A DNA stretch of 64,000 nucleotides from Hypomesus transpacificus (lineage: Eukaryota > Chordata > Actinopteri > Osmeriformes > Osmeridae). A program made the translations under genes and the position numbers. Every line of letters begins with the position of its first letter. The stretch's first letter is position 1. The notes beneath the pieces are model-generated. The model was not told the origin of the DNA. It made no database searches and saw only the letters and a list, made by a program, of their open reading frames with translations. The stretch lies in contig NC_061074.1 of the NCBI RefSeq assembly GCF_021917145.1, positions 8,836,805 to 8,900,804 of the forward strand. Reading direction: 5' to 3'. Below are positions 1-12,100 of the stretch, one piece after another.

Positions 1-846
1 GCCTGCTGAGACCAGCTTCACATGTGATGTAGAACGAATAGGTGAGGAGATGAAGGGCGGAGGGAAGGATGGAAATGTGAATGTCTCTGAACTTCCCTTT
101 TGTGAATTATATTTTCTCTGTCCCTCCCCCCTGTGTCCCTAACCTCATTTTCCCCTCCTTTCCTCCTCTCTCTTCAACCCCTCATCTCCCTTCCTCCTCT
201 CCCCTCAACCCCTCCTCTCCCTTACTCCCCCCTCCCCTCCTCTCAACCCCCTTCCTCTTCTCTCCTCCCCTCCCCCCTCCTCCCCTCTCCTCCCCTCCCC
301 TCCCTCCCTCCCCCCTCCCCTCTCCTCCCCTCTCTTCCCCCTCTTCTCCTCTCCTCCCCTCTCCTCCCCTCCTTCACCCCTTTCTTCCCCTATCCTCCCC
401 TCTCCCCCCCCCCCCCCCCCCCCCACCAGTCTATGTGGAGGACAGTCTCCTGGGTGTATGGCGTCACGGTTGGCAGCGGAGGGGGGAGGGGTCACAGGCC
501 TTACAGGAGCTCAGAGACCTCAAGAAGACCTTCCGTCTGGTAGACTCTGACAGGTACAACACACACCTGCACACGCACACCTGCACACAGAGGAATACAC
601 ACACATAGACATACACACAGAGGAACCTGCTCACACACACACACACAGAGTAATACACACAGACACACACTTCCAAACCGTGCACCCCCTCAGACAGACA
701 TGCTAGGTGAGCAGAGTTGTAATTTCCACTCCCTCCAATTCCCCCGCAGGATCGTTGTCCTGGAAACACGACAGACGGAGGACCAATCAGGGCTCTGCAA
801 CCTGTACACTCTGGAGATTGCTCAGGACTACGTCCTCATTCCCTGA
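1..846 (+). CDS. map4k1: MAP4K-family kinase, 3' end only (map4k1/HPK1-like); partial
   Basis: Three exons join in phase: 2-41 (intron phase 1), 430-553 (phase 2) and 750-846, ending in TGA at 844-846. They encode the end of a CNH (citron homology) domain, the regulatory tail of germinal-centre MAP4 kinases, which act above JNK signalling. Visible family features are VEDSLLGVWRHG, LQELRD..TFRL before the second junction, then IVVLETR..D and CNLY near the end. The LQELRD wording and the 19q13 neighbours favour MAP4K1 over MAP4K2, 3 or 5. The protein runs on past the usual LYI-type ending to finish DYVLIP. The kinase domain lies outside the window on the left. Family call is firm; the paralogue rests partly on neighbours. 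Confidence 0.75.
42..429 (+). repeat. CT-rich intron with a C-run at the acceptor (map4k1-like)
   Basis: The intron between the first two visible exons is almost pure pyrimidine from about 120 to 424 and ends in a run of about 20 C before the CAG acceptor at 427-429. Long open frames across it are low-complexity artefacts. Confidence 0.8.
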
Positions 847-1250
847 CCCCAGGGCCTCATGGGAAATGTAGTGTGGACACTGAAATCAGACAAGTTTGTC
901 ATGAAAGGCTCTGGTCTATATGGACTTTTGCGGGTAATTTAGACAATATGAGAGTTTTATACTTCCAAATGTGTGTTTTGAGGGAGAGAGGGAAACCTTG
1001 ATTGGTTGTGAGAATGCCCTTTGACCTCTACTTCCTGTTAAGGTCAACCTTGCTGACCTGATTGTCCCTTACAGGCAGGTTCATGCAGGATTCACTCTTT
1101 AGAGCTACAGCCAGCCTAGCCTCTCTCTTACACACATGCACAAACACACACACCTGTATTTACATATAAAAGCACTATTAATTATTTGTAATGACGTTTT
1201 AAAAAAAATTATGAATTAAGAACATTCTAATAAAATAGGGGTATCAGACT
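847..1250 (+). other. 3' UTR of the map4k1-like gene with poly(A) signal
   Basis: Non-coding sequence after the stop. A canonical AATAAA at 1229-1234 sits about 385 bases past the stop and is the likely polyadenylation signal. Confidence 0.55.
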
Positions 1251-1930
1251 GAATAATATGTTTGTCATTCTTATCTCTTTTTGTATTTAACATTTTTACT
1301 TTGTCATTGAGGGGAATGTGGTTCTTTCACATTGACTGAAGCCTCTACGGAGCATGTGCACTGAGTGAAGTGAAGCCTAGGTCATATAGAAGTCAAAACA
1401 AATACAAATACATTTTGTATTTCACTACATAAACGTAGTATATAGTTTCAATCTGACCAAATGTTTGTCACGTTCTCCTTGTTGCCTCGAAGTAAAACTG
1501 GTGCTGCGCCAATTATGATCTAGCTAGCCTATAGATCATGTGCACTGGGACACTAACGACTCGACAAATTACAGAGTAAGTGGTCGGGGCTTGCTCGAGC
1601 TTTCTGCAGACGACCCCCCAGCAACTTGACGCACGCACGCAAGCTCGGCACGCTCGCTCACTGACAGAACACTGCCCCATGGACAGGCGCGAGCTCTCCG
1701 TGCCGCTGATGGCAGGAGGGGAGGCAGGCTAGCATGGCTCGCAAAGGACTGTCTGTCGTCGCCCGTTTTCTAGCAATATTCGAGCACTTTTGGTGACACG
1801 CTGGACTCGCCGTTGGATGTATATGCATTCTGCGGAGATCAGTCCATCTCTCTTGTTTCCATTGTAGTCTTCCGTGTTCTATTTCCAGGTCAAAATCTTG
1901 GGTTTCCTGTGCGGCTTGTTTGTACTAAAA
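1251..1930 (+). promoter_or_regulatory. Spacer and probable promoter/5' UTR of dmwd
   Basis: This stretch separates the poly(A) signal of the upstream gene from the dmwd start codon. From about 1560 it becomes richer in GC and CpG, as expected for a housekeeping-type vertebrate promoter. No TATA box was recognised. A possible 3' splice site (CTATTTCCAG) ends near 1889, so part of the 5' UTR may be a separate exon. The transcription start cannot be placed from sequence alone. Confidence 0.4.
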
Positions 1931-3148
1931 ATGGCCGGAGATGGAGCCGCTCTGAAGGATATCAATGAGATTAAATCCCAGTTCAGGACTAGAGAGGGAT
2001 TCTACAAGCTGTTGACCCTCTCCGACTCTCAACAGCGTGGCGGACTATCTCGGGGTCCGTCCGCAGGTGCCACGGTGGGCCCCGGGGGCGGACCGGGTTC
2101 GATACCCGGCGGTGGGGTAGGTCTGGTGCAGGGGCCCGGAGCTGCCTCCTCCTCCAATGCCGCAGCCAACTCCTCTCCGGCGGGCTTCCTTCCCCCGGTC
2201 CGGGTCTCCATGGTGAAGCTCCAACCGGAGGACCCGAGCGAGGAGTCTGAGCGAGTGTGCTTCAACATCGGCCGAGAGCTCTATTTTTACACGTACACGA
2301 ACATTAAGAAGGTAAATTGTCTCTCCGCCTTCAATTACAGGGTGACTGAGATTGATCACATTCAGGCAGTTAGCCTTAGCTAGTAGGCACGCTAGCTTAA
2401 TTCTGACGATCAGTACTACTAGCATACTGTTGCTCGGAATATATCGTCATTATCAGTAAGAAACAATATCCTCAACATTGAGTGTATGAACGTCAATTAG
2501 TGCAGTTATGGCCGCGCTGAATGAGTGTACTGATGCCTAAACGGCACATAGCGGACCGTATGGGGCTGATCATAAAGGCGGAAACATAGTCAGGGATGGA
2601 TGGATGGAATGTTACTATGTAGGCTACGGCAGCATCGTCGGTGCGTTAGCGTGACTGGACCATTTTTGGCCGCGCGCATCAAGATATTGTCCTAAAGCAA
2701 AATGAATGGGTATTCAGTGCATAGAATTAAAACAGCTGGAGTTATTTAATGCTCGATCCTTTACACAGCACGCGCATTGTAATATGCACTGAAACAGACC
2801 GGCCATAGGCTCGCGGAGACTTGAGGATGTGATGTATGAAGGCATGCGTGTGCCAACCTGTAGCAACGGGACTGCCGTTAGCAACTGGCTTTCTGTTGGA
2901 TGAATTCTAATTTATCAGTGTTGTTTGAGGCCTGGATGGCCTGTCCAGATACAACTTCTATTTTGAATTTTTGAGGCTTCTAATTAATATAATTGAACCC
3001 CGCTACCCTGGTGAGACAATCACCACCATAGATCTATGATCACCACCATATGTGAGGTTGATTACTTTCCTTCTCTCTCTCTCTTCATCTCTTTTTCTCT
3101 TCCCATCTCTCTCTCTTTCTCTCTCTCTCTTCATCTCTTTTTCTCTTC

Positions 3149-3202
<54 letters not shown>

Positions 3203-3223
3203 GTATCTCTCTCTCTCTGTCTG

Positions 3224-3260
<37 letters not shown>

Positions 3261-3884
3261 ATCTCTCTGTCTCTCTGTCTCTCTCTCTGTCTGTATCTCT
3301 CCCCCACCCCACCCCAGGCGGTAGACCTCAGTAAGCCGATAGACAAGCGCATCTATAAGGGGACGCAGCCCACCTGTCATGACTTCAACCAGTACTCGGC
3401 CACGGCGGACAGCGTGGCCCTGATCGTGGGCTTCTCAGCCGGACAGGTCCAGTACCTGGACCCCATCAAGAAGGAGACCAGCAAGCTCTTCAACGAGGAG
3501 GTGTGTGTGTGTGTGTGAGAGGGAGAGAGCGAGAGAGTGTGTATGTGGGGAAGATGTGTGTGTGTGTGTGTTATGGAGGGGGGCAGGTGTTTGTATGCTT
3601 GTGAGTGTGTGTTTGGGGGGGGGGGGACTTGTTTGAGTGTGTGTTTGTATTGTTCTTTCTCTGAAATATGCATGAAACTGCAGAGTCATGCTCAGTGTTA
3701 ATGAGCTGATCTAGACCAGGCATGTGGGAAACAGCTTCGTTGACACAGAGTTCTACTTCCTTTTGGAGGTGTTTTGTTAAGGTTCTGAACCAATTGATTG
3801 TGGTTGTAAATTCAGGAGATGGTGTTTGATAGGAGTTTTCTGTTCCATCTCAGAAGCTTCACCTCCTCTGAGAAGTCTCTGAAG

Positions 3885-3933
<49 letters not shown>

Positions 3934-5993
3934 TCCCCTCATGTACATGCCTCTCTCTTGTGTCTCTCAGTCTGTCTTCATCTTTCATTCTGTGACTTGG
4001 TTGCTCTGATATTTATCATCATTAAACTGTCAGTGATAGAAGGTCAATGAAGCTACGTTCTGATGAAGCCAGAATCTTCCACTTCTTCTGATTCCTCTTC
4101 TTTACTTTCTCCCGTCCGTCCTCCCTAACCTCCCCCACTCCTCCCTCCCCTCTCTATCCACTCTCCTCTCCTTCCTCTGCCCCTCTCCTCCTTCTCCTCC
4201 TCCCCCCCTCTCCCCCTCCCCACTCAGAGGTTAATAGACAAGTCCAAGGTGACCTGTCTGAAGTGGCTCCCTAAGTCAGACAGCCTGTTCCTGGCGTCCC
4301 ACGCCAGCGGCCACCTGTACCTCTACAACGTTGAGCACCCCTGTGGCACGGCCCCGCCCCAGTACTCCCTGCTGCGGCAGGGCGAGGGCTTCGCCGTGTA
4401 CTCCTGCAAGACCAAGACCCCCCGCAACCCGCTGCTGCGCTGGGCCGTGGGCCAGGGGGGCCTCAACGAGTTCTCCTTCTCCCCGGACGGCGTGCACGTG
4501 GCCTGTGTGGGACAGGACGGCTGCCTGCGCGTCTTCCACTTTGACTCCATGGAGCTGCAGGGCGTGATGAAGAGCTACTTCGGCGGGCTGCTCTGTGTCT
4601 CCTGGAGCCCCGATGGGAAGTACCTGGCCACGGGCGGAGAGGACGACCTGGTCACCGTCTGGTCGTTCGTTGAGAGCCGCGTGGTGGCGCGGGGCCACGG
4701 CCACAAGTCCTGGGTCAACGTGGTGGCCTTCGACCCCTTCACCACCAGCGTGGAGGACGAGGAGCCCATGGAGATGAGCGGTAGCGAGGAGGACCTCCAG
4801 GGGGCGCCGCCTCCCCCGCCCCCCGTCCACTTCGGGAGGGTTCGCACCAGCAGCACGCTGTCCCGTCTCTCACGCCTCTCCCGGCACAGCTCACGGGGTG
4901 GCGGGTCGCCGGCGGTGACGTACCGGTTTGGCTCTGTGGGGCAGGACACCCAGTTCTGCCTGTGGGACCTGACGGACGACGTGCTGTATCCCCGCCTGCC
5001 GCTGTCCCGCGCCCTCACCAACACCTTCGGCTCCGCCCTGGCGCCCTCGGGGAGCGGGGGGCTCTGCAATGCCGGGACAGGGGGGGTGGAGGGGCACCAT
5101 CACCCCACCACCACCACCACCACCACCTCCTCTAACCCCCACCAGCCCCCCACCCTGCCCCTGCCCTTGCCCCGCTCCCTGTCCCGGTCCAACTCCCTCC
5201 CCCACCCCGCTGTGGCCAACGTCTCCAAGGGCGCTGGGGCCACGGAAGGAGGGGGTGGAGGAGGAGGGGGCGGAGGAGGAGGAGGAGGGGGGGGGCGGGG
5301 GAGGAGGGGCAAACAGCACCCCGTTCAGCATCGGCCGCTTTGCCACACTGTCGCTGCAGGAGCGCAAGTCGGACAAGTCCGGGGCGGGCGGGGGCCACGG
5401 GGGTGTGGCCGGAGCTGAGAAGGAGCACAAGCGCTACCACAGCCTGGGCAACATCAGCAAGAGCAACGACAAGATCAACGTGGCTCCTCGCAGCGCCCGC
5501 CTGGACGCCGCCAAGGTGCTGGGCACCACGCTGTGCCCCCGCATGCACGAGGTGCCCCTGCTGGAGCCGCTGGTCTGTAAGAAGATCGCCCACGAGAGGC
5601 TCACCGTCCTGGTCTTCATGGACGACTGCATCATCACAGCCTGTCAGGAGGGCCTCATCTGTACCTGGGCGCGGCCCGGGAAGGCGGTGGGTGAGGGGGG
5701 GGGGGAACGGGTGGGGGGAGAGGAGTGGGAGGGATAAGGGGGTGAGGGTGTGGAAGGGGTGACGACTAGGGGTAGGGCTGTAGTCTTTAGGATGTCTGTA
5801 TGGGATCACAGGGCCAGGTGGTAGAATACAGCATGTTGTAGTGTGTTGTGTACTTACCTTGGGTCTAATTCTTCCACTCTCTGCCTCCCTCCCCCTCTCT
5901 CTCCTTCCCTCTCCTTACCTCTCTCTCTCTCTTCCTCTCCTCCAGAACTTGACAGCACAGAATGGGAACTCTCCCAGTGGAACTGTAGTATAG
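1931..5993 (+). CDS. dmwd: Dystrophia myotonica WD repeat-containing protein (DMWD)
   Basis: Exons are 1931-2311, 3318-3500, 4228-5686 and 5946-5993, all with phase-0 junctions, giving about 689 aa. The start is the ATG at 1931 (MAGDGAALKDINEIKS). Family hallmarks are EIKSQFRTREGFYKLL, DKRIYKGTQPTCHDFNQ, FSAGQVQYLD, WD blocks such as SPDGKYLATGGEDDLVTVW and HGHKSWVNVVAFDP, GQDTQFCLWDLTDDVLYP, SLSRSNSLPHP and the terminal NSPSGTVV. DMWD is the WDR20 paralogue; WDR20-type proteins bind and activate deubiquitinases of the USP12/USP46 group, so a similar scaffold role is inferred. Exon 3 is 1459 nt, one base more than a whole number of codons. The reading frame changes inside the glycine-coding G-rich tract at about 5250-5310, while conserved sequence flanks both sides. 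Confidence 0.95.
3061..3310 (+). repeat. (CT)n microsatellite, dmwd intron 1
   Basis: An imperfect CT/TCTG-rich microsatellite fills the end of intron 1 and doubles as the polypyrimidine tract of the acceptor at 3316-3317. A second pure (CT)n run lies at about 3890-3930 in intron 2. The donor of exon 2 at 3501 is itself the first GT of a short (GT)n run. Confidence 0.85.
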
Positions 5994-6629
5994 CTGTGGG
6001 CCCAGCTTTGCCCTCATCCTTGACCCTGCCCCCCCCCCCCCCCACCTCTGTCAAAAGTGGGAGGGACTGAACTTCACCCCCCACCTACCCTCCTTGCCAT
6101 AACAGTATTGCACCCCTGATGTAACACATGAACCCCCTTGCCGCCCTCACCCTAGCCAAAACCTCCTCGAGCACCTCTGAGGATGAACTACGTATAGTAA
6201 CATGTATGGACCGCATTACCCAGAAGCCTTGAGGAGGACACACTTCCCCCATCTCCCCTCGGCCAAACACTGCAAAAGCCACGGCTGGTCTATTTTATTT
6301 ATTTATTTTATCACAGGAACTGTAGTAATTTATATTGTAAATAGTGAGAATACTGTATAAAGACTAAAGTGTATCTTGAGTATTGACTCAACCAACCAGT
6401 GAAGAAAAATTCAAAGATCAATATAAATACGTGAAGATCCTACTTATATTATACATGGCATCATGGTGGGTTGTATATCTGCGGTTAAGGACGCCAAGAT
6501 GGTGACAATGACGTGCCATTTTTGTGTGATCATTTCTCCGTTTGTCACATCCCAAACGAACATCATTTTGGTTTTGTCACAAAGACTTCCTGTTTGGGTC
6601 ATGAAGAAGGATGACTAATGAGTAGTAGG

Positions 6630-6900
6630 ATATGAGAGGGAGAGAGAGAGGAGGGGTAAAGAGAGAGAGAAGGGAGGGAGAGAGAGGAGGGAGAGTGTGG
6701 AAGCAGAGAATGAGAGGAAAGAGAGAGGAGGGGTAAAGAGAGAGAGAGGGGAGGGAGAGAGAGGAGGGAGAGTGTGGAAGCAGAGAATGAGAGGAAAGAG
6801 AGAGGAGGGGTAAAGAGAGAGAGAGGGGAGGGAGAGAGGAGGGAGAGAGTGGAAGCAGAGAATGAGAGGAAAGAGAGAGGAAGAAGGGAGAGAGAGGGCT
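6630..6900. repeat. GA-rich minisatellite, unit about 76 bp, 3 copies
   Basis: The segment AAGCAGAGAATGAGAGG recurs at 6701, 6778 and about 6853, giving a period of 75-77 bp inside a purine-only strand. Confidence 0.8.
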
Positions 6901-7963
6901 GAGCTGTGACCCCATGGCTGCCAACCCCCCTGCTGTGTTACCAGAAGGTTCTATCTAGTTTGTCTTACACGGCTATGTTGGATTCACTACTAGTGATCTC
7001 AGATCCAAACTGCACTCGTACCATTCAGATCAAGCCTGTCCTCATTGGGTTGTACACTTCCAGTTCCTACAAAGTGTACTGCTAAGTCCAGGGTGAGATC
7101 CAGAGGGCTGTCTTGTGACCAGGCTGACACACACATACACCAATTTACTGACACAGTTCACCAGGACACACCCTGACACTCTAGATGCAGCCCAGCCCCC
7201 ACCTACCCACAATGCCTCACGCGAGACTTTGCACAGACAACTGTCAATCTCATCTAAACCAACCAGAAGGAGGCTAAAAGCTGGCCTCGGTCTACTTGTA
7301 GTTTATTTTATTGATTCGTTTTTTCCCCTGTTGTGTTTGTGTCGTAGCTCCTATCTGAGGTTGTGCCCCTCTACTGGTGACAGCATTTCACATGTGTCAG
7401 GGGGGGGGGGGTCCTCTATGGAAGGGTTATTCACCATGTTTGTTTATCAGAACAGTTTTGACTCTTAAATTTGAAAACTCCCATTTCCAGCTGTAGAAGT
7501 CTGAATGGTAGTCACGGAATCACAAAGCCTGACGTCGGACAGACCATAATACATCTTACTTAGAGATGTTACGGCAGTATGTGTTGCTTTGTTGGGAGTC
7601 GGTTATACAGGCCAATGTAACAACACAGGAAACTCCTTAAATTCAGACAAATTTGACAAATTCACTTTATTATGAGTCTGTATTCAGTATGATTCCACTC
7701 GGTACTGTAGCTCTGAAGCGGGAGCCAATAGATCAGCTAGGAGTTACCTAGGCAACCATTCCCTTTCTGACTGTTAAAGATGACAACCCTGCTGACTGTC
7801 AAACACTTTCCTGTAACTAAGGGGCCAACGCAGTTTGTGTCTGTCTTGCCAGTTAATGAAAATAGCATTATCTGGGACTAGTCACATAAACGTACAAGTT
7901 ACTTCGAAAATATACCGTCACGCCACTCGTGTTCTGAGTTGACGTTGCTGTACTGAAGTCGGC

Positions 7964-8044
7964 GACCTATCGAAAACTGTGACCAGGTGTCGTGGTTCGA
8001 ACATTTGCTGAACAACGACACCTGGTTACAGTTTCCGATAGGTC
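7964..8044 (+). ncRNA. Long near-perfect inverted repeat; candidate hairpin RNA
   Basis: Arms 7964-7993 and 8015-8044 are 30 nt each and complementary at 28 positions, separated by about 21 nt. On the + strand one of the two exceptions is a G-U wobble. Size and shape fit a microRNA-type precursor, but also a collapsed palindromic transposon remnant. I do not recognise a known microRNA in it. Confidence 0.4.
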
Positions 8045-8939
8045 ACCAATTCTACAACAACCGTTTATGTGAACTCCATCTTCTCCATGCCTTGTCTGAA
8101 AGAAACAACTCAAAATAATTGTTTTACTTTTAAGTATACTTACATTATATGAGTTGTTGACAATAAGTATGTGAAAATACAAAATCAGTACATTTTAAGT
8201 ACACATCCAATTGTGTGGAAAAGGAACAATATAATGAAAACGTATTAAGCTGTCATTTAATACTTTTACATTAGAAGTATACTCTTTTTTTTCTGCTTGT
8301 GAAGGGTAAACCATGCTGACTATACCAAGGCAAGAAAAGAATATGATAATTCCAGTCGTTTTTAACGTTTGTGTTCAACCGTTTACAGAACCAGAACCAT
8401 AGCATGTCGTTTATTTTATTCTGTGTGCATTAAACACTCACGTGCGCCTCAGCGGATGAAGAAAGCAACCAGTACTGTACCGAGTTTGTATATGGAGATC
8501 TGTTATTAAACTAAACCTGACCGCTACTCGGCCTTCCCGTGTGTGTGTTATGACCTCAGCAGCACAAGTGTTTCACTGCAAGACCACTTGCATCACTTAT
8601 TGTCAATAAAAGTGTGGGGGGTAGTGGTCTGAACAGCCTGTAGTTTAAGAGAGTGCGAGAAGTGACGATCTTGGTTTTTAACGGGGTGTTTAGACATACA
8701 GGGCCTAGCTACTTTAGATTTGGCTTTACCCACCCTATCAAAATTGGGACGATTATTTCCGATTGGCCCTAGTATACTGACAAAAAAAAATGTAGCTCTG
8801 TTCTTGCCTGGTACGGCTAAGGCAATCATCAAATAGCTGTAGTTTCATACAGCAGTCATAGCTTTATTTCACCCGATAGTTTTATTCAAATCGTTCTTTG
8901 ACTTCTTTTTATTAGACTTTAGTCTAAAGGTAGAAGTCA

Positions 8940-9176
8940 CCTTGACAGTTTAAAAGGCCGTTGTTCATATTCTTCCTGGCCAGTAGGCATCGCTTTATCG
9001 CACCTTTTCTCACAGCAAACTCAGAAGAAGAGGCGTGACCATTTAGTCGAAAACATACGAACCCGATGACGCGGGGCGTGGTTTAAAGCTGTTCGGACAG
9101 ACGTCCAGCATGTTGGAAAAACAAAAATAATAACACGAATTCTACATGTTTTTCTGAAGCAATTTGAACTTCCAAT
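8940..9176 (+). promoter_or_regulatory. Probable hif3a promoter / 5' UTR
   Basis: The stretch directly upstream of the first hif3a coding exon contains a GC/CACCC-type box (GGGGCGTGG, 9073-9081) and several CpGs in an otherwise AT-rich area. No clear TATA box was seen and the transcription start is not fixed. Confidence 0.35.
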
Positions 9177-12100
9177 ATGGATATAAAAGCGAAGCCCGCT
9201 GGGAAACGGTAAGTCTGCCGACTTGATCTTTTTTTCTTTTAAATCTTGGTTCTGTTTTCACGTATTGTCTGGTTGTCTTGACTCGATAAGTTTCAGAAAC
9301 GCGCTGCAATGTGGCATGTATTCCGGGGAAGGTTGCGCCAGCGTTGTTCAATTGATGTTAACAAGACAGTTTCCGTGTCTTCTGTGTAATATTTAGTTTT
9401 TTATTTACCACTCTTCATTGCATCATTTTATCAGGTATTGCTTTTGAAAGACGGTGTACGTAAAGAAACCAGTATTTTCTAGTTCCGGTAGTCTACGTTC
9501 CCTAGGATCAATATGTAAGCCAGTAGGCGACGTCCCAGGTCATCCATCGGCCATTTCACCAATGGTCACTTGACTTCTCGCCAGTTGCAATCGTTCTGAA
9601 CGAAAGTTGTTGAACGAACACTCGATCTATTAAAAAATCGTGGGTCTCTATATGAAAAGCAGCAAAGCCTGATATCCCTCCCTGCTCACCGTAAACAAAG
9701 GGCCTCCCTTTGAAGGTGGTGGGGACTACACACACGATTCTATCTTTGGTCGTGAGGATCAGAAATAAACGTCAAATTTAAACGAAAATAATGAAGGTTA
9801 TCAATGCATTTGTTTAGGCTATGTATGTTTTGAACGGGGCTGGTCTAATATCAACGAATCATCTTCTCCCTGTGACTTGAGACTTTTCCAGTCGTTTTTT
9901 TTGTCGCCCCAAAATGTTAATCTTAATGGTTGTCCACCAAACGGTAAATATAAAAACTAGTTAAGCTAAGTTTGAGTGTGACGGCCTTGATTGTCGTGCT
10001 ATGGTCGCACTTCCCGTGGTGCGTGGCTGTATTCTTGCTCTGCCGATAGGGGCCTATGTAGGGGCTTACGTGTTGGTGTATGTCCCCTGCTCACCCGCAC
10101 GTCCCCTCAAGTTGTTGGGGTTGGCAGGCAAGGAGTACGTGGTGTACCCTGGCACTATAGGATGTCCGTTATTCTTTACCTTTTATACTGTACTGCACTC
10201 GTAAATATTAGAGGAACACACACCACCCACACTCTTACACACACCTAATCAACTAAGTCCTAGGCTTACATTTCACAATACCTCTGGCAGTGGTTCAAGG
10301 TCTGATGTTAGCCTGCATGTCTAGTGTCTGTAGGTGATGCCAACCATATATCTATATATATATCTATATCTATGATGCCAACCACCAGCTGTATGACTGA
10401 CTGTTACCTTCCCTGCCGACAGTAGACTGTGTCACCTGAAAAACCCTCCCTCCTGTGGGACCCTGTGGTCAAGGATAAGTAGTTCCGGTTCCTTCTCCAA
10501 CATGCTCCTTGAAGTGTGTGTGTGTGTGTGGGAGAGAGAGTTTAAGTGTGCATACATCTCCAAGAGGGGCAGGACCCCTTCTCTAAATTCTCATTTGACC
10601 CGTGTAGCGACACACATTAAACCAGTACATACAAGTCTTGTGTGTAATCTGGAACATTTGAGTTCCTTCTAGAACCTTCTGGATGCTGCTCTCTCCTTTG
10701 TGTCAATCCTGCTTGACAAGGATCCTGCATGTCTTTATGCTACCGCCTCTCTCCCTTCCTCCCCTTGTTCTTCTCCCCTCCTCCTCCTCTCCTTCTCCCC
10801 CTCCAGCCCCTCCTGCATGCCTGCATGTGTTACCACGGAGACGTGGTGACAGTCAGGCGCTGGGTTAAGCCAGCGTGCCAGCCAGCCTCCTATAGCATAC
10901 AGACACTTTGATTTACAGGATTGACCATGTGCATAGCGACCGTACGGCGACTTTATTAGAACACTGTAGCCTACAGCAGCACTGTCACATGAAGAATGTA
11001 GGTAGCTAACATTCAGCTAGCCTACAAACATGTCACCTATAGGTAACATCTTTCATGTAGCAAGTTGCATGTAGCCGACATTAGCATAGCCTACATACAT
11101 GTGTGTACATCTAGCAAGTAGGCCTAGCATGTAGCCTATATTTATGTAGCAAGTAGCCTACCATTTAACCTTCATTCACCTGCCTTGTTACAAGCACCGT
11201 GTTAAGCAACAGCGCTGCGGACCTGGGTTTATCTCAGATCTCATAAAAGATTCAGATTCCGATGAAACCATCTTTGTTTGCCAGGTTTGTGCGTGTTTGT
11301 TTTGTCTAGTGGAAATTCCCTGGACAGGCCTGACAGTGCGTGCGTGTGTTTTGATGTGGTAAATTTGAGTTCCGACCCGTGGCTTGATGACAACATCTGA
11401 TCGATGTGAACTAGTGAAATGAAAAGACCTAATAACTTCATAGTGTGTGTGTGAGTGAGACTGAGAAAGGGGTGGGGGGTGGGAATCTCCAAAATTGCCT
11501 CCTTTGTTTTCGAAAGTGTTGGAAAACCTTTGCGCCCTCCCCGGAGAACTCTTCCTGTCTCAGCTTATGTATGCTCGTAGCAGAAGCGTTTTCTGTTACA
11601 ATAACATGACAGGCTGGTCCTGAGGGAGAGTAGGAATCTTACAAGTCGCCGTGTGTTACTAGTCTATCGTGTAGCCTAATATTTTTCTCCCACATATTTT
11701 CCAAATGATACGGAACTAAGTGCGTCCCGTATCAGCTCACGTCTTTTAGTTTACAATTACGCGACGATCTAGCGGCAACTGGAATCGAAGACCCGCAATA
11801 AAGTGTATTCTAAAATCCCTGGCTTAATCGAGCTGAACATTTTTCACAATGCAAAATAATGTATCAGAAATACCCGGTTTAGCCTGCTTTGACCAGACCC
11901 CGGATGAGCGGATGATGATGATGGATGGATTAAATATGTATTCATGCTCTTGTATAGGCTACTCTCTTCATACGGTGAAAAGGCCTTAGTCAGTGGAATA
12001 ATTTCCCAAATCTCTGGGAAAGTTCCTACGCTGAAAACGTGAATAACAGTGGGCTGATTGAATCTTTCTGATCTAAGTACAGTAGTTCTGAGAAGCAAAA

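Larger units (their letters stand above)
5994..8630 (+). other. dmwd 3' UTR / downstream region
   Basis: No coding exon was recognised. It holds a purine-rich tandem array at about 6630-6900, a long inverted repeat at 7964-8044 and an AATAAA at 8605-8610. If that signal is used, the dmwd 3' UTR is about 2.6 kb. Earlier weaker signals near 6340-6430 could give a short form. Confidence 0.45.

Noticed and set aside
9991..10248. Two overlapping small open frames inside hif3a intron 1
   Set aside because: No similarity recognised, no splice context, and no sign of a bHLH-type alternative first exon.
10820..10850. X-box-like GTTACCACGGAGAC in hif3a intron 1
   Set aside because: A single weak match to an RFX site without supporting context.
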